Positions 39,124-49,365 of a stretch of 60,433 nt of DNA are shown here, one piece after another. The DNA comes from an uncultured Bacillota bacterium (lineage in GTDB: Bacteria > Bacillota > Clostridia > Peptostreptococcales > Anaerovoracaceae). The translations under genes were made by a program, and so were the position numbers. How positions within the stretch are numbered: position 1 is the first letter of the stretch; each line of letters opens with the position of its first letter. Location: the NCBI GenBank assembly GCA_949292945.1, contig CASFAX010000007.1, positions 1,404-61,836 of the forward strand, in the 5' to 3' direction. Under the pieces are notes generated by a model. That model had not been told where the DNA came from and ran no database searches. It saw only the letters and a list, made by a program, of their open reading frames with translations.

Positions 39124-39759
39124 ATGAAAACAATCTTGGGAAAGAAAATCGGAATGACTCAGATTTTCGCGGAAACAGGCGAAGTGATTCCTGTAACCGT
39201 TATCGAGGCAGGTCCGGAAGTGGTAACTCAGGTAAAGACTGTTGAAACCGACGGATACGACGCAGTTCAGGTAGGATTCAGCGAAGCTAAGCCTCAAAGA
39301 GTAAACAAGCCTATGAAGGGCCACTTCGACAAGAACGGCGTAACCTATAAGAAGCATCTTGCCGAGTTCAGACCTGAAGAAGGCGAGACTTATGAAGTAG
39401 GTCAGACCATCACAGTTGCAGACTTTGAAGTAGGCAGCAAGATGGACGTAACAGGAGTATCCAAGGGTAAAGGAACTCAGGGCAACATCAAGAGACACGG
39501 ACATCACAGAGGCCCGATGACTCACGGCTCTAAGCATAAGAGACTCCACGGAGCTCTCGCAGCCGGTACTTATCCTTCCAGAGTATTCAAGGGAAATAAG
39601 TCGCCGGGAAGAATGGGACGCGAAACCGTTACCGTTCAGAACGTTGTTTTAGTAAAGACAGACGCTGACAGAAACCTCATGCTCATCAAGGGCGCAGTAC
39701 CTGGTGGCAAGGGAAGCCTTGTAAAGGTTAGATACGCTGTCAAGGGTCAGGACAAATAG
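39124..39759 (+). CDS. rplC: 50S ribosomal protein L3
   Basis: 211 residues, early assembly protein near the peptidyl-transferase centre. It has the N-terminal ILGKKIGMTQIF signature and the central tip loop around GHHRGPMTHGSKHKR. AAGGAGG precedes the ATG. It is preceded by the structured spacer, so its translation could be controlled separately from rpsJ. Confidence 0.98.
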   Translation: MKTILGKKIGMTQIFAETGEVIPVTVIEAGPEVVTQVKTVETDGYDAVQVGFSEAKPQRVNKPMKGHFDKNGVTYKKHLAEFRPEEGETYEVGQTITVADFEVGSKMDVTGVSKGKGTQGNIKRHGHHRGPMTHGSKHKRLHGALAAGTYPSRVFKGNKSPGRMGRETVTVQNVVLVKTDADRNLMLIKGAVPGGKGSLVKVRYAVKGQDK

Positions 39760-39784
39760 AGCCTGAGAAAGGAGGAGACACAAC

Positions 39785-40408
39785 ATGGCAAAAGTAACTA
39801 TGCTCAACATGGCCGGTGGTGAAGCCGGTACTATCGAGCTCAAGGATGAAATATTCGGAATCGAGCCAAACGCCGACGCTGTCCATGCAGTAGTTGTAAA
39901 CTACCTCGCTAACCAGAGACAGGGTACACAGTCAGCAAAGACCAGAGCTGAAGTAAGAGGAGGCGGACGCAAGCCTTTCAGACAGAAGGGAACCGGCCGT
40001 CACAGACAGGGAAGCTCCACGGACCCGTCCCAGGTAGGAGGCGGAATCGTGTTTGCGCCAAAGCCGAGAGATTACAGATATTCTGTTCCTAAGAAACTTA
40101 AGAGACTTGCTCTTAAGTCCGCTCTCTCCGCAAAGGTTGCAGATAATGAGATAATCGTTCTCGACGAGCTGAAGCTCGACGCTCCTAAGACAAAGGAAAT
40201 GGTAAACATCCTTTCCAATGTAAAGGCAGGAAAGAAAGCTCTCATCGTAACAGCTGAGAAGGACGAAAACATCGTAAAGTCCGCAGCTAACATTCCGGGA
40301 GTGAGAACTGCTCTCGTAGGAACGATGAACGTATATGAAATCGTAAACCATAACAGCTTCATCGTTACAAAGGAAGCTGTAGAGAAGATTCAGGAGGTGT
40401 ACTTATAA
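39785..40408 (+). CDS. rplD: 50S ribosomal protein L4
   Basis: 207 residues. The extended loop in the exit tunnel is recognisable in [20 protein letters not shown]. In E. coli L4 represses this operon through the leader; whether this happens in Clostridia is not established. Its stop codon overlaps the rplW start (TAATG), which couples translation. Confidence 0.98.
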   Translation: MAKVTMLNMAGGEAGTIELKDEIFGIEPNADAVHAVVVNYLANQRQGTQSAKTRAEVRGGGRKPFRQKGTGRHRQGSSTDPSQVGGGIVFAPKPRDYRYSVPKKLKRLALKSALSAKVADNEIIVLDELKLDAPKTKEMVNILSNVKAGKKALIVTAEKDENIVKSAANIPGVRTALVGTMNVYEIVNHNSFIVTKEAVEKIQEVYL

Positions 40409-40698
40409 TGAGATCCGCATACGACGTAATCATAAAGCCTGTCATCTCCGAGCACAGCATGGATTTGGCCCAGCAGAAGAAATACACCTTCAAAGTGGCT
40501 AAAGACGCCAACAAGACTCAGGTTAAGCTGGCAGTTGAAGAGATTTTCGGTGTTGAGGTAAAGAAAGTCAACATCATGAACATTGACGGTAAAGTTAAGA
40601 GAATGGGAAGAAACGTCGGAAAGACTTCTTCATATAAGAAGGCAATCGTTACCCTTACCGACGGAAGCAAAGAAATCGAATTCTTCCAGAGTCTGTAA
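40408..40698 (+). CDS. rplW: 50S ribosomal protein L23
   Basis: 96 residues, at the rim of the exit tunnel and docking site for trigger factor and SRP. The [16 protein letters not shown] start and the [17 protein letters not shown] loop are typical. It starts inside the rplD stop codon. Confidence 0.98.
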   Translation: MRSAYDVIIKPVISEHSMDLAQQKKYTFKVAKDANKTQVKLAVEEIFGVEVKKVNIMNIDGKVKRMGRNVGKTSSYKKAIVTLTDGSKEIEFFQSL

Positions 40699-40716
40699 TA
40701 TAGGAGGTAGGCAGCA

Positions 40717-41550
40717 ATGGGAATTAAAAAATACAATCCGACCTCTCCTGGTTTAAGAGGTATGACGGTTTCCACTTTTGAGGAAATCACTGCTAAGGCC
40801 CCTGAGAAATCTCTTACAGTTACACTCAAGAAGCACTCCGGAAGAAACTCCAGAGGTAAGATTACTGTAAGACACAGAGGCGGCGGCGTAAGACCTAAGT
40901 ACAGAATTATCGACTTCAAGAGAAATAAGGACGATATTCCTGCTACAGTAAAGACTATCGAGTACGATCCGAACAGAAGCGCTAACATCGCACTGCTCTT
41001 CTATGCGGATGGTGAAAAGAGATACATAATCGCTCCTAACGGACTGAAGGTAGGAGATGTAATCTACTCCGGTCCTGAAGCGGACATCAAGGTAGGAAAC
41101 GCGCTCCCTATCGCAAACATCCCTGTAGGTACCATCATTCACAACGTTGAGCTTAAGCCTGGCAAAGGCGCTCAGATGGTAAGATCCGCAGGAAACGGCG
41201 CACAGCTCATGGCTAAGGAAGGAAGATACGCCCAGGTAAGACTCCCGTCCGGAGAAGTAAGAAAGGTTCTCATGACTTGCAGAGCCACCATCGGAGAGGT
41301 TGGAAACGGAGAACATTCCAACATCCAGATAGGTAAGGCCGGAAGAAAGAGACACATGGGATGGAGACCGACCGTAAGAGGTTCTGTAATGAACCCTAAC
41401 GACCATCCACACGGCGGTGGTGAAGGTAAGGCTCCTGTAGGACGCAAGAGCCCTGTAACTCCTTGGGGTAAGCCTGCTCTCGGTTACAAGACCAGAAAGA
41501 AGAACAAGGCTTCCAACAAGTACATCGTTAAGAGAAGAAATGAGAAATAA
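40717..41550 (+). CDS. rplB: 50S ribosomal protein L2
   Basis: 277 residues, rRNA-binding protein required for subunit association and peptidyl transfer. The [19 protein letters not shown] start and the conserved [15 protein letters not shown] segment, with the essential histidine, are complete. AGGAGG precedes the ATG. Confidence 0.98.
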   Translation: MGIKKYNPTSPGLRGMTVSTFEEITAKAPEKSLTVTLKKHSGRNSRGKITVRHRGGGVRPKYRIIDFKRNKDDIPATVKTIEYDPNRSANIALLFYADGEKRYIIAPNGLKVGDVIYSGPEADIKVGNALPIANIPVGTIIHNVELKPGKGAQMVRSAGNGAQLMAKEGRYAQVRLPSGEVRKVLMTCRATIGEVGNGEHSNIQIGKAGRKRHMGWRPTVRGSVMNPNDHPHGGGEGKAPVGRKSPVTPWGKPALGYKTRKKNKASNKYIVKRRNEK

Positions 41551-41566
41551 GGAAGGAGCATAGATA

Positions 41567-41845
41567 ATGGGCAGATCACTTAAAAAAGGTCCTTTCGTAG
41601 ATGCCAAGCTTCTTAAGAGAATAGAAGCTATGAATGAAGCTAACGAAAAGAAGGTTATAAAGACCTGGTCAAGACCATCTACTATATTCCCACAGATGGT
41701 GGGACACACTATCGCAGTCCATGACGGCAGAAAGCATGTTCCCGTATATATCACTGAGGACATGGTAGGACACAAGCTCGGAGAATTTGCTCCGACCAGA
41801 ACTTACAGAGGTCATGCTGCAGACAAATCGTCTAAAGTTAGATAA
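41567..41845 (+). CDS. rpsS: 30S ribosomal protein S19
   Basis: 92 residues, in the 30S head, forms a complex with S13. [17 protein letters not shown] and the [22 protein letters not shown] core are typical. It starts 16 nt after rplB, with AAGGAGC. Confidence 0.98.
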   Translation: MGRSLKKGPFVDAKLLKRIEAMNEANEKKVIKTWSRPSTIFPQMVGHTIAVHDGRKHVPVYITEDMVGHKLGEFAPTRTYRGHAADKSSKVR

Positions 41846-41862
41846 GAAAAGGAGATAAGATA

Positions 41863-42198
41863 ATGGAAGCAAAAGCAGTTGCAAAATACGTAAGAATGTC
41901 TCCTATCAAGCTGAAGCCTGTGGCAGATCTGGTAAGAGGCAAAGACCTTAACGAGGCCCTCACTATTCTGAGGTTCACCCCGGGTAAGGGAGCAGAGATT
42001 TTCGAGAAGGTTGTAAAGTCCGCTGCCGCTAACGCAGAGAACAACTTCGACATGAATCCTGATAATTTATATGTTGCAGAAATTTATGCTCACCAGGGCC
42101 CTACGATGAAGAGATGGAGAGCCGGTTCTCAGGGAAGAGCATCTATAATCCTGAAGAGATCCAGCCACGTAGGCGTTACTCTGAAGGAAAGAGACTAA
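41863..42198 (+). CDS. rplV: 50S ribosomal protein L22
   Basis: 111 residues. Its beta hairpin lines the exit tunnel next to L4. The YVRMSPIKLKPVADLVRG start and the PTMKRWRAGSQGRAS tip are present. AAGGAGA precedes the ATG. Confidence 0.98.
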   Translation: MEAKAVAKYVRMSPIKLKPVADLVRGKDLNEALTILRFTPGKGAEIFEKVVKSAAANAENNFDMNPDNLYVAEIYAHQGPTMKRWRAGSQGRASIILKRSSHVGVTLKERD

Positions 42199-42216
42199 GA
42201 TAGGAGGTTTCACTGA

Positions 42217-43077
42217 ATGGGTCAGAAAGTAAGCCCTCATGGTTTGAGAGTGGGCGTAATAAAAGACTGGAATTCTAAGTGGTATGCAGACAAGGGAAAC
42301 TTTGCCGACATGCTGGTAGAAGATAACAAGATTAGAGAGTATGTAAAGAAGAAGCTTTACGTAGCAGGAGTCTCCAAGATCCTCATCGAGAGATCCGCTG
42401 AGAATAAGATTAAAGTAACAGTTCTCACCGCAAGACCTGGTATGGTTATCGGCCATGCAGGAAACGGCGTTGACGAGCTGAAGAAGGCTCTCGTAAAGCT
42501 CACCAAGAAAGACGTAGAAATCTCCATCGAGGAGATCAGAAGATCCGAACTTGATGCTCAGCTTACCGCTGAAAGCGTTGCTCAGGCTCTCGAGAGAAGA
42601 GTTTCCTTCAGAAGAGCAATGAAGCAGGCTATATCCAGAACTATGAAGGCTAATGCCAAGGGAATCAAGATTCTCTGTTCCGGAAGACTTGGCGGAGCTG
42701 AAATCGCCAGAAGCGAAAAGTACAGCGAAGGAAATGTTCCTCTCCATACTATCAGAGCTGACATCGACTACGGTTTTGCTGAAGCCGACACCACCTACGG
42801 AAAGATCGGCGTAAAGGTATGGATAAACCACGGAGAAATCCTTGACAAGGGACTCCAGAGCCCAGTTCGCGAGGAGAAGCGCGACAGACGCGAAAGAAGA
42901 GGCAAGGGCGACAGAAGAAGAAATGACAGAAGAAGAGATGACAGGAGAAGAGACGACCGTCAGCCTGCAGCCAAGGTAGCGCTTCCTAGAACCAGAAAGG
43001 CTCCTAAGGCCAAGCCTGAAGCAGAAGCTCCTCAGGTAGAAGCTCCTGCAGCAGAGACAGCAGCAGTAACCGAATAA
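42217..43077 (+). CDS. rpsC: 30S ribosomal protein S3 with extended charged tail
   Basis: 286 residues. The KH domain (VITGHAGN-type turn, here [14 protein letters not shown]) and C-terminal domain ([19 protein letters not shown]) are normal up to about residue 213. Most bacterial S3 proteins stop near residue 210-220; this one continues for about 70 residues. The tail first has [10 protein letters not shown] repeats encoded by three 15-bp tandem DNA units (42910-42954), then a Pro/Ala/Lys/Glu-rich stretch. S3 lies at the mRNA entry tunnel, so a flexible basic-acidic tail could touch incoming mRNA. It starts 18 nt after rplV, with AGGAGG. Confidence 0.97.
   Translation: MGQKVSPHGLRVGVIKDWNSKWYADKGNFADMLVEDNKIREYVKKKLYVAGVSKILIERSAENKIKVTVLTARPGMVIGHAGNGVDELKKALVKLTKKDVEISIEEIRRSELDAQLTAESVAQALERRVSFRRAMKQAISRTMKANAKGIKILCSGRLGGAEIARSEKYSEGNVPLHTIRADIDYGFAEADTTYGKIGVKVWINHGEILDKGLQSPVREEKRDRRERRGKGDRRRNDRRRDDRRRDDRQPAAKVALPRTRKAPKAKPEAEAPQVEAPAAETAAVTE
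42910..42954 (+). repeat. Three 15-bp tandem units inside rpsC
   Basis: Units at 42910-42924, 42925-42939 and 42940-42954, each beginning GACAG, differ at one to three positions and encode [10 protein letters not shown] and DRRRD. The in-frame unit length allows the tail to grow or shrink without frameshift. Confidence 0.85.
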
Positions 43078-43107
43078 TAATCGATAGAAGAAAGGAGGAA
43101 CAAAGCC

Positions 43108-43542
43108 ATGTTGATGCCAAAGCGCGTTAAACATAGAAGAGTTCACAGAGGTAGAATGAAGGGCGTAGCTACCAAGGGCAACAAGATTACCTACGGTGAG
43201 TACGGTCTCATTGCGCAGGAATGCGGATGGATCACCTCCAATCAGATAGAGGCTGCCAGAATTGCAATGACCAGATCTATCAAAAGAGGTGGTAAGGTAT
43301 ATATAAAGATATTCCCACACAAGTCGGTAACCAAGAAACCTGCCGAAGTAAGAATGGGTTCCGGTAAAGGTGCTCCTGAGTACTGGGTAGCAGTAGTTAA
43401 GCCGGGCAGAGTAATGTTCGAAATAGAAGGAGTAACAGAAGAGCAGGCAAGAGAAGCTATAAGACTTGCAAGCCACAAGCTCCCTGTTAAGTCTAAGTTT
43501 GCCATCAAGGGCCAGGAAGCAGCAAAGGGGGCAGACGCATAA
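43108..43542 (+). CDS. rplP: 50S ribosomal protein L16
   Basis: 144 residues, near the A-site tRNA elbow. The [19 protein letters not shown] start, [11 protein letters not shown] and the [19 protein letters not shown] segment are typical. Its stop overlaps the rpmC start by one base. Confidence 0.98.
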   Translation: MLMPKRVKHRRVHRGRMKGVATKGNKITYGEYGLIAQECGWITSNQIEAARIAMTRSIKRGGKVYIKIFPHKSVTKKPAEVRMGSGKGAPEYWVAVVKPGRVMFEIEGVTEEQAREAIRLASHKLPVKSKFAIKGQEAAKGADA

Positions 43543-43745
43543 TGGAATTAAAGAAAATGAGAGAAATGACAGATATCGAACTCGCAGCTGAGCTCGAAAA
43601 AATGAAGAAAGAACTCTTCAATTTGAGATTCCAGCACGTTACAGGTCAGCTTGAGAACCCTGTAAAGATGAGAGAAGTTAAGAGAAACATCGCAAGAGTT
43701 AAAACCATAATCAGAGAAAAAGAGCTTGAAAAGGCTAATGCCTAA
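43542..43745 (+). CDS. rpmC: 50S ribosomal protein L29
   Basis: 67 residues, a two-helix protein at the exit-tunnel rim. MREMTDIELAAELEKMKKEL and FNLRFQHVTGQLENP are diagnostic. It begins at the last base of the rplP stop. Confidence 0.97.
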   Translation: MELKKMREMTDIELAAELEKMKKELFNLRFQHVTGQLENPVKMREVKRNIARVKTIIREKELEKANA

Positions 43746-43763
43746 CGGAAAGGAGGATGTATT

Positions 43764-44024
43764 ATGGCAGCAGAAAGAAACAGAAGAAAGACCATGGTCG
43801 GCGTTGTAGTAAGCGACAAAATGGATAAGACTGTAACAGTTGCAATCGAAGACTTCGTAAGACATTCCCTTTACGGAAAGGCTGTAAAGAGAACCAAGAA
43901 GGTAAAGGCTCACGACGAGAATAACGAATGCAATGTAGGAGATAAGGTAAGAATTATGGAGACAAGACCTCTGTCCAAGGATAAGAGATGGAGACTTGTC
44001 AATGTAGTTGAGAAGGCTAAATAA
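43764..44024 (+). CDS. rpsQ: 30S ribosomal protein S17
   Basis: 86 residues, primary 16S binder with an OB fold. [20 protein letters not shown] and the [17 protein letters not shown] end are typical. AAGGAGG precedes the ATG. Confidence 0.98.
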   Translation: MAAERNRRKTMVGVVVSDKMDKTVTVAIEDFVRHSLYGKAVKRTKKVKAHDENNECNVGDKVRIMETRPLSKDKRWRLVNVVEKAK

Positions 44025-44036
44025 GGAGGCACCAGT

Positions 44037-44411
44037 ATGATTCAGACAGAAACCAGACTGAAAGTCGCTGACAATTCCGGTGCAAAGGAACTTCTGTGCA
44101 TACGCATTCTCGGCGGTACCAGCCGTCAGTATGCGAACATAGGCGATATAATCGTTTGCGCTGTAAAGGAAGCAACACCTGGCGGCGTAGTAAAGAAGGG
44201 CGACGTTGTAAAGGCTGTCGTTGTAAGATCTTCTAAGGGCGTTAGAAGAGCTGACGGAAGCTATGTAAAATTCGACCAGAACGCAGCAGTTATCATAAAG
44301 AGTAAAGAAGACAAGACTCCGGTAGGAACCCGTATCTTCGGACCTGTAGCAAGAGAGCTGAGAGATAAGGGATTCATGAAGATCGTGTCTCTGGCTCCGG
44401 AAACTTTATAG
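44037..44411 (+). CDS. rplN: 50S ribosomal protein L14
   Basis: 124 residues, on the subunit interface; also the site where RsfS silences ribosomes. The [20 protein letters not shown] start and [20 protein letters not shown] end are typical. It lies 12 nt after rpsQ. Confidence 0.98.
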   Translation: MIQTETRLKVADNSGAKELLCIRILGGTSRQYANIGDIIVCAVKEATPGGVVKKGDVVKAVVVRSSKGVRRADGSYVKFDQNAAVIIKSKEDKTPVGTRIFGPVARELRDKGFMKIVSLAPETL

Positions 44412-44423
44412 GAGGTGTAGCGA

Positions 44424-44729
44424 ATGCGTATTAAAAAGGATGATACGGTAATCGTTATTACCGGAAAAGATAAAGGCAGAACCGGAAAAGTTCTCAGAGC
44501 TATACCGGAAAAGAACAGAGTAGTCGTAGAAGGCGTAAACATTCAGACCAAGCATCAGAAGCAGACCAGAACTGCTCAGGCTGAGATCAGACACATTGAA
44601 GGTCCTATCGACGCTTCCAACGTAATGTACTACGACACTAAGGATAAAGCTCCAGTAAAGATCGGTTACAAGGTTGAGGGCGGCAAGAAAGTAAGAATCA
44701 ACAAGAAAACCGGAAAGACTATAGACTAG
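44424..44729 (+). CDS. rplX: 50S ribosomal protein L24
   Basis: 101 residues, assembly initiator with a KOW motif ([16 protein letters not shown]). The [13 protein letters not shown] segment is typical. AGGAGGT precedes the ATG. Confidence 0.98.
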   Translation: MRIKKDDTVIVITGKDKGRTGKVLRAIPEKNRVVVEGVNIQTKHQKQTRTAQAEIRHIEGPIDASNVMYYDTKDKAPVKIGYKVEGGKKVRINKKTGKTID

Positions 44730-44746
44730 GAAAGGAGGAGAAGGTT

Positions 44747-45292
44747 TTGACAGCAAGACTTAAGGAGACTTACAAGACTAAGGTATATCCTGCACTTCAG
44801 GAAAAGTTCGGATACGAGAATCCGATGATGATTCCTAAGCTTACCAAGGTTACCATCAACATGGGTCTGGGCGAAGCAAAGGACAACATCAAACTTCTCG
44901 AAACTGCAGTTAAGGAAATCGGACTTATCACCGGACAGAAGCCGGTAACCACCAAGGCAAGAAAGTCCATCGCAAACTTTAAAGTAAGACAGGGAATGCC
45001 TGTAGGCGCCAAGGTAACTTTAAGAGGCGACAACATGTACGTTTTCGTTGATAAGCTCTTCAACATTTCTCTTCCGAGAGTAAGAGACTTCAAAGGCGTT
45101 AGCAGAAACTCCTTTGACGGAAGAGGAAACTACTCCATGGGTATCAAGGAGCAGCTTATCTTCCCTGAAATCAACTACGATGACGTTGACATGATAAAGG
45201 GAATGAACATCGTATTCACCACCACGGCAAAGACTGACGAAGAAGCAGCAGCTCTTCTCGAGTTCCTTGGAATGCCGTTTGAGAAGAACTAG
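44747..45292 (+). CDS. rplE: 50S ribosomal protein L5
   Basis: 181 residues, binds 5S rRNA. The [19 protein letters not shown] and [19 protein letters not shown] segments are diagnostic. The start codon is TTG (44747), with a very strong AAGGAGGAG site, which may set a moderate initiation rate in an otherwise ATG-dominated operon. The following gene begins 9 nt after the stop. Confidence 0.97.
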   Translation: MTARLKETYKTKVYPALQEKFGYENPMMIPKLTKVTINMGLGEAKDNIKLLETAVKEIGLITGQKPVTTKARKSIANFKVRQGMPVGAKVTLRGDNMYVFVDKLFNISLPRVRDFKGVSRNSFDGRGNYSMGIKEQLIFPEINYDDVDMIKGMNIVFTTTAKTDEEAAALLEFLGMPFEKN

Positions 45293-45301
45293 GAGGTTAA
45301 A

Positions 45302-45487
45302 ATGGCAAAGACATCTCTTAAGGTTAAACAGCAGAGAAAGCCTAAGTATTCGACCCGTGCGTATACGAGATGCAGAATATGCGGAAGACCTCATTCTGTG
45401 CTCAGAAAGTACGGCATCTGCCGTATATGCTTCAGAGAATTAGCATATAAGGGAGAGATACCAGGGGTTAGAAAAGCCAGCTGGTAA
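45302..45487 (+). CDS. rpsZ: 30S ribosomal protein S14, zinc (type Z) form
   Basis: 61 residues with two zinc-binding C-x2-C pairs (CRICGR and CRICFR). The short form of S14 is the one placed in the spc operon of Firmicutes. AGGAGG lies before the ATG. Confidence 0.98.
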   Translation: MAKTSLKVKQQRKPKYSTRAYTRCRICGRPHSVLRKYGICRICFRELAYKGEIPGVRKASW

Positions 45488-45553
45488 AATAGTTACATCA
45501 GTGCACAGGCGGGCGGGAGCCCGAACCGTGCAAGAGGAAGGAGAAATACTGTA
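45488..45553 (+). ncRNA. Hairpin element between rpsZ and rpsH
   Basis: Outer stem TGCAC/GTGCA (45502-45506, 45528-45532), an internal loop (AGG against AACC), inner stem CGGGC/GCCCG (45510-45514, 45519-45523) and a GGGA (GNRA) tetraloop. It sits 6 nt before the rpsH ribosome site. It may be a ribosomal-protein target; S8 is the nearest candidate, by position only. Confidence 0.5.
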
Positions 45554-45952
45554 ATGACAATGACAGATCCAATCGCGGATATGCTGACGAGAATCAGAAA
45601 TGCCAATACAGCAGGTCATGAAACAGTTGAGATCCCGGCGTCCAACATCAAAAAGTCCATCGCCGAGATTCTGTTAAACGAAGGCTATATCAGCAAGTAC
45701 GAAGTTATCGACGATAACAAGCAGGGCATCATAAAGATCGAAATGAAGTATGGTGCAGGCAAGGAAAGAGTAATAAGCGGAATCAAGAAGATCTCCAAGC
45801 CGGGCCTTAAGGTTTATGCAAAGGCTGACGAGGTACCTAAGGTACTGGGCGGTCTCGGAATCGCTATCATCTCCACATCAAAGGGAGTAATCAGCGACAA
45901 GGAAGCGAGAAAGCTGGGCGTTGGCGGAGAAGTAATCTGTTATGTATGGTAG
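45554..45952 (+). CDS. rpsH: 30S ribosomal protein S8
   Basis: 132 residues, central-domain 16S binder and, in E. coli, translational repressor of the spc operon. [18 protein letters not shown] and the C-terminal [22 protein letters not shown] are complete. It follows the hairpin element described at 45488-45553. Confidence 0.98.
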   Translation: MTMTDPIADMLTRIRNANTAGHETVEIPASNIKKSIAEILLNEGYISKYEVIDDNKQGIIKIEMKYGAGKERVISGIKKISKPGLKVYAKADEVPKVLGGLGIAIISTSKGVISDKEARKLGVGGEVICYVW

Positions 45953-45964
45953 GAGGTAAGAAAC

Positions 45965-46507
45965 ATGTCAAGAATAGGTAGAAAACCTGCTCAGCTTCCT
46001 GCCGGCGTAGAAGTTACCGTAGACGCTAACAACATGGTAACCGTAAAGGGACCTAAGGGTCAGCTGCAGGAACAGATAAGCAAGCTTATAAATATAGAAG
46101 TAAAAGACGGAGAGGTAGTTTTCACCAGAACTTCCGACGACAGAAACTACAGATCTCAGCACGGCCTTGCAAGAACTCTTGTAAGCAACATGATTACCGG
46201 CGTAACTAACGGCTTCGAAAAGAAGATGAACCTGGTAGGCGTAGGTTACAGAGCTGAGAAGAAGGGCAACACTTTGGTAATGAACCTGGGATACTCCCAT
46301 CCTGTTGAGATGCCGGATCCTGAAGGAATCACCACTGAAGTTCCTGACCCGAACACTGTAGTAGTAAAGGGTATCGACAAGGCCACAGTAGGAAACTACG
46401 CTGCGGTAATCAGATCTTGGAGAGAGCCTGAACCTTACAAGGGCAAGGGTATCAAGTACGAGAACGAAGTTATCCGCAGAAAAGAAGGCAAAGCCGGTGC
46501 TAAATAA
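45965..46507 (+). CDS. rplF: 50S ribosomal protein L6
   Basis: 180 residues, near the factor-binding site. [16 protein letters not shown] start and the C-terminal [21 protein letters not shown] are diagnostic. It starts 12 nt after rpsH with AGGAGG. Confidence 0.98.
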   Translation: MSRIGRKPAQLPAGVEVTVDANNMVTVKGPKGQLQEQISKLINIEVKDGEVVFTRTSDDRNYRSQHGLARTLVSNMITGVTNGFEKKMNLVGVGYRAEKKGNTLVMNLGYSHPVEMPDPEGITTEVPDPNTVVVKGIDKATVGNYAAVIRSWREPEPYKGKGIKYENEVIRRKEGKAGAK

Positions 46508-46527
46508 GTGAAAGGAGTGAAGTGAAA

Positions 46528-46893
46528 ATGGCAAAGGAAAGCAGAAACGACAAGCGTCTGAAAAGACACGCAAGAGTCAGAAAAAACCTGTCCGGAACTC
46601 CTGAAAAACCGAGACTTTGTGTTTTCAGATCCAACAAGAACATCTCTTGTCAGATCATAGACGATGTGAACATGACTACACTGGTAGCAGCATCTTCCAC
46701 CGATAAGGACCTTAAGGGAACTTTTGAACACGGCGGAAACAAGGAAGCAGCCAGAAAAGTAGGAGAGGCTGTAGCACAGAGAGCTCTTGCCAAGGGCATC
46801 AGCGAGGTTGCTTTCGACAGAGGCGGATTCCTTTATCACGGAAGAGTTAAGGAACTTGCTGAAGGCGCTCGTGAAGGCGGATTGAAATTCTAA
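46528..46893 (+). CDS. rplR: 50S ribosomal protein L18
   Basis: 121 residues, 5S rRNA binder. [24 protein letters not shown] and the C-terminal [25 protein letters not shown] are typical. The ATG at 46528 was taken; a GTG two codons earlier is in frame but closer to the AAGGAGTG site than usual. Confidence 0.97.
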   Translation: MAKESRNDKRLKRHARVRKNLSGTPEKPRLCVFRSNKNISCQIIDDVNMTTLVAASSTDKDLKGTFEHGGNKEAARKVGEAVAQRALAKGISEVAFDRGGFLYHGRVKELAEGAREGGLKF

Positions 46894-46909
46894 CAGGAGG
46901 AAATAAGGA

Positions 46910-47413
46910 ATGCGTAATATCATAGATGCATCCAAGCTGGACTTGAAAGAAAACATCGTCAGCATCAGACGTGTTGCCAAGACCGTTAAGGGTGGAAGAA
47001 ACATGCGTTTCTCCGTAACCGTAGTAGTAGGTGACGGCAACGGATATGTAGGCGTTGGTCTCGGAAAGGCTCAGGAAATTCCTGAAGCTGTAAGAAAAGC
47101 TACAGAGGATGCAAAGAAGAAACTCATATATGTTCCAATCGTAGGAACTACAGTTCCTCACACAGTTACCGGCGTATTCGGAGCAGGCAAGGTTCTCATC
47201 ATGCCGGCTGCGCCTGGTACAGGAGTTATCGCAGGTTCTTCGGTGAGAACCGTACTGGAATCTGCAGGTCTGAAGAACGTAAGAGCTAAGTCCCTTGGTT
47301 CTTCCAACACCGGAAACATGGCTCTTGCAACTATCGAGGGACTCAGAAACCTGATGACAGTTGAGAAGGTGGCCAAGCTGAGAGGCAAGACACCTGAAGA
47401 GATTTTAGGATAG
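46910..47413 (+). CDS. rpsE: 30S ribosomal protein S5
   Basis: 167 residues, decoding-fidelity protein. The [19 protein letters not shown] loop (site of spectinomycin-resistance changes) is of the sensitive type as far as can be seen, and the [15 protein letters not shown] segment is typical. AGGAGG precedes the ATG. Confidence 0.98.
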   Translation: MRNIIDASKLDLKENIVSIRRVAKTVKGGRNMRFSVTVVVGDGNGYVGVGLGKAQEIPEAVRKATEDAKKKLIYVPIVGTTVPHTVTGVFGAGKVLIMPAAPGTGVIAGSSVRTVLESAGLKNVRAKSLGSSNTGNMALATIEGLRNLMTVEKVAKLRGKTPEEILG

Positions 47414-47426
47414 GAGGATTCGCAAA

Positions 47427-47606
47427 ATGGCAATGTTAAAAATCACTTTAACTAAGAGCACCATCGGCGCTTCCCCTAAGCAGAAGAAAGTAGTCGAAGC
47501 GTTAGGACTCAGAAAGATGCATCGCAGTGTTGAATTAGCCGACACACCTCAGACCCGCGGTGCTATTGCGAAAGTATCGCATCTAGTAACTGTAGAAGAA
47601 ATCTAA
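47427..47606 (+). CDS. rpmD: 50S ribosomal protein L30
   Basis: 59 residues ([20 protein letters not shown] at the start), with the typical [17 protein letters not shown] helix and an [12 protein letters not shown] end. It is found by reading between rpsE and rplO. It lies 13 nt after rpsE, with AGGAGG. Confidence 0.96.
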   Translation: MAMLKITLTKSTIGASPKQKKVVEALGLRKMHRSVELADTPQTRGAIAKVSHLVTVEEI

Positions 47607-47627
47607 GGATAGGAGGTGCAAGGTATA

Positions 47628-48068
47628 ATGAAACTGCATGAATTAAGAGCTCCTGAAGGTTCCAAGAAGAACCCTAAAAGAAAGGGCCGCGGTACTGCTA
47701 CCGGCCAGGGTAAAACTGCCGGAAGAGGTATGAACGGTCAGAAGTCCAGAAGCGGCGGCGGCGTAAGACTCGGATTCGAGGGTGGACAGATGCCGCTGTA
47801 CAGACGTCTTCCTAAGAGAGGCTTCACCAACAAATGGGCTAAGGAATATTCCATCGTGAACGTGGAGGAGCTTAACAGATTTGAGGCTGGTACTGTGGTT
47901 ACACCTGAAGTTCTCATCGAGACCGGAATGGTTAAGCAGGTTAAGGACGGCGTTAAGATTCTCGGCGACGGAGCTTTGGACAAGGGCATCACGGTAAAGG
48001 CACAGAAGTTTACCAAGACTGCAATTGAAAAGATAGAAGCTGCCGGAGGAAAGGCAGAGGTGATCTAA
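47628..48068 (+). CDS. rplO: 50S ribosomal protein L15
   Basis: 146 residues, late assembly protein. [20 protein letters not shown] and the Gly/Arg-rich [20 protein letters not shown] are diagnostic. The ATG at 47628 has AGGAGG upstream. The stop is one base before the secY start, so the two are coupled. Confidence 0.97.
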   Translation: MKLHELRAPEGSKKNPKRKGRGTATGQGKTAGRGMNGQKSRSGGGVRLGFEGGQMPLYRRLPKRGFTNKWAKEYSIVNVEELNRFEAGTVVTPEVLIETGMVKQVKDGVKILGDGALDKGITVKAQKFTKTAIEKIEAAGGKAEVI

Positions 48069-48069
48069 G

Positions 48070-49350
48070 ATGGATCTGCTGAATAATGTAGCGAAAGCGT
48101 TTAAGATTCCTGAAATACGCAGAAAGCTGGTATTCACCATACTGATGCTCGTCGTGTTCAGAATCGGATCAAGCATACCTGTGCCGGGCATTGACAGAAC
48201 TGTCCTGGCGCAGACTTTCAGCGGCGATGCCGGGCTGCTGGATCTCTTCGACCTGTTCTCAGGCGGAGCGTTCAGCAACTTCACTATCTTTGCGCTTAGC
48301 ATTACGCCGTATGTAACGGCAAGCATTATTATGCAGCTTCTCGGTATAGCATTCCCATATTTCGAAAGGCTTGCCAAGGAAGGCATGGCAGGACGAAAGA
48401 AAATGGCACAGATAACGAGATACATGACCGTAGTTCTCGCCCTCATACAGGCGCTGGGACTTACGGTAGGTCTCTTCAGACAGGCTGTAATAGATCAGAC
48501 ATGGTTCTCGTTTGCAGTGATAATCCTGGTTCTCACAGCAGGTACGGCATTTCTCATGTGGCTCGGTGAGCAGATAAATGAGAACGGAATCGGAAACGGT
48601 ATATCCCTGATAATCTTCAGCGGTATCGTTGCCAGAATCCCTAGCGGTATCAGAAGCATGTGGACCCAGTACAGCGAGGGACAGCTTAACATAGTAACTC
48701 TCATCCTGTTCCTCATCGCTGCTATAGTGGTAATCCTGGGAATCATAGAGGTACAGCAGGGAACGAGAAGAATCCCTGTACAGTACGCCAAGAGAGTGGT
48801 AGGAAGAAAGATGTACGGCGGACAGTCGACACACATTCCGCTGAAGGTTAACCAGGCAGGTGTAATTCCTGTAATCTTCGCACTGTCCCTTATACAGTTC
48901 CCGCTGACCATCACATACTTCTTCCCTGACACTGGATTTACCGAGTTTGTAACAAAGTGGCTTTCCCCGAGCGGAAATCCGGGAGTATGGGTATACGCCG
49001 TATTCAACATCATGCTCATCATATTCTTCAACTACTTCTATACGACGGTTACGTTCAACCCTATGGAAATAGCTCAGAACATGAAGCAGAACGGCGGATT
49101 CATTCCGGGAATCAGACCGGGCAGAGCTACCGTAGAATATCTCACCAGGGTAATGAGCAGAATTTCCTTCGTGGGAGCAATCTTCCTGGCTGTAGTTGCA
49201 ACCCTTCCTACTATCGTAGGTCAGCTTACGGGAATGAACATCCACTTCGGCGGAACTTCACTTCTGATAGCTGTAGGTGTGGCAATCGACACCATGAAGC
49301 AGCTGGAAAACCAGATGGTTATGAGAAACTACTCTGGATTCCTTAAATAA
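48070..49350 (+). CDS. secY: Preprotein translocase subunit SecY
   Basis: Central channel of the Sec translocon, 426 residues and ten helices. Typical segments are KLVFTILMLVVFRIGSSIPVPGID, plug and TM2 FSNFTIFALSITPYVTASI, and the cytoplasmic loop YYTTVTFNPMEIAQNMKQNGG. Position directly after rplO and before adk is standard. Confidence 0.98.
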   Translation: MDLLNNVAKAFKIPEIRRKLVFTILMLVVFRIGSSIPVPGIDRTVLAQTFSGDAGLLDLFDLFSGGAFSNFTIFALSITPYVTASIIMQLLGIAFPYFERLAKEGMAGRKKMAQITRYMTVVLALIQALGLTVGLFRQAVIDQTWFSFAVIILVLTAGTAFLMWLGEQINENGIGNGISLIIFSGIVARIPSGIRSMWTQYSEGQLNIVTLILFLIAAIVVILGIIEVQQGTRRIPVQYAKRVVGRKMYGGQSTHIPLKVNQAGVIPVIFALSLIQFPLTITYFFPDTGFTEFVTKWLSPSGNPGVWVYAVFNIMLIIFFNYFYTTVTFNPMEIAQNMKQNGGFIPGIRPGRATVEYLTRVMSRISFVGAIFLAVVATLPTIVGQLTGMNIHFGGTSLLIAVGVAIDTMKQLENQMVMRNYSGFLK

Positions 49351-49365
49351 GAGGAGATGGAACAA

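Noticed and set aside
40753..41775. 340-codon antisense frame across rplB and rpsS
   Set aside because: Same cause as above; no start signal and no protein-like pattern.
42067..43476. 469-codon antisense frame across rpsC and rplP
   Set aside because: Low-complexity Ser/Tyr/Leu sequence caused by the purine-rich coding strand; it overlaps certain ribosomal genes.
48259..49245. 328-codon antisense frame inside secY
   Set aside because: Composition is an image of secY; no ribosome site or family resemblance.
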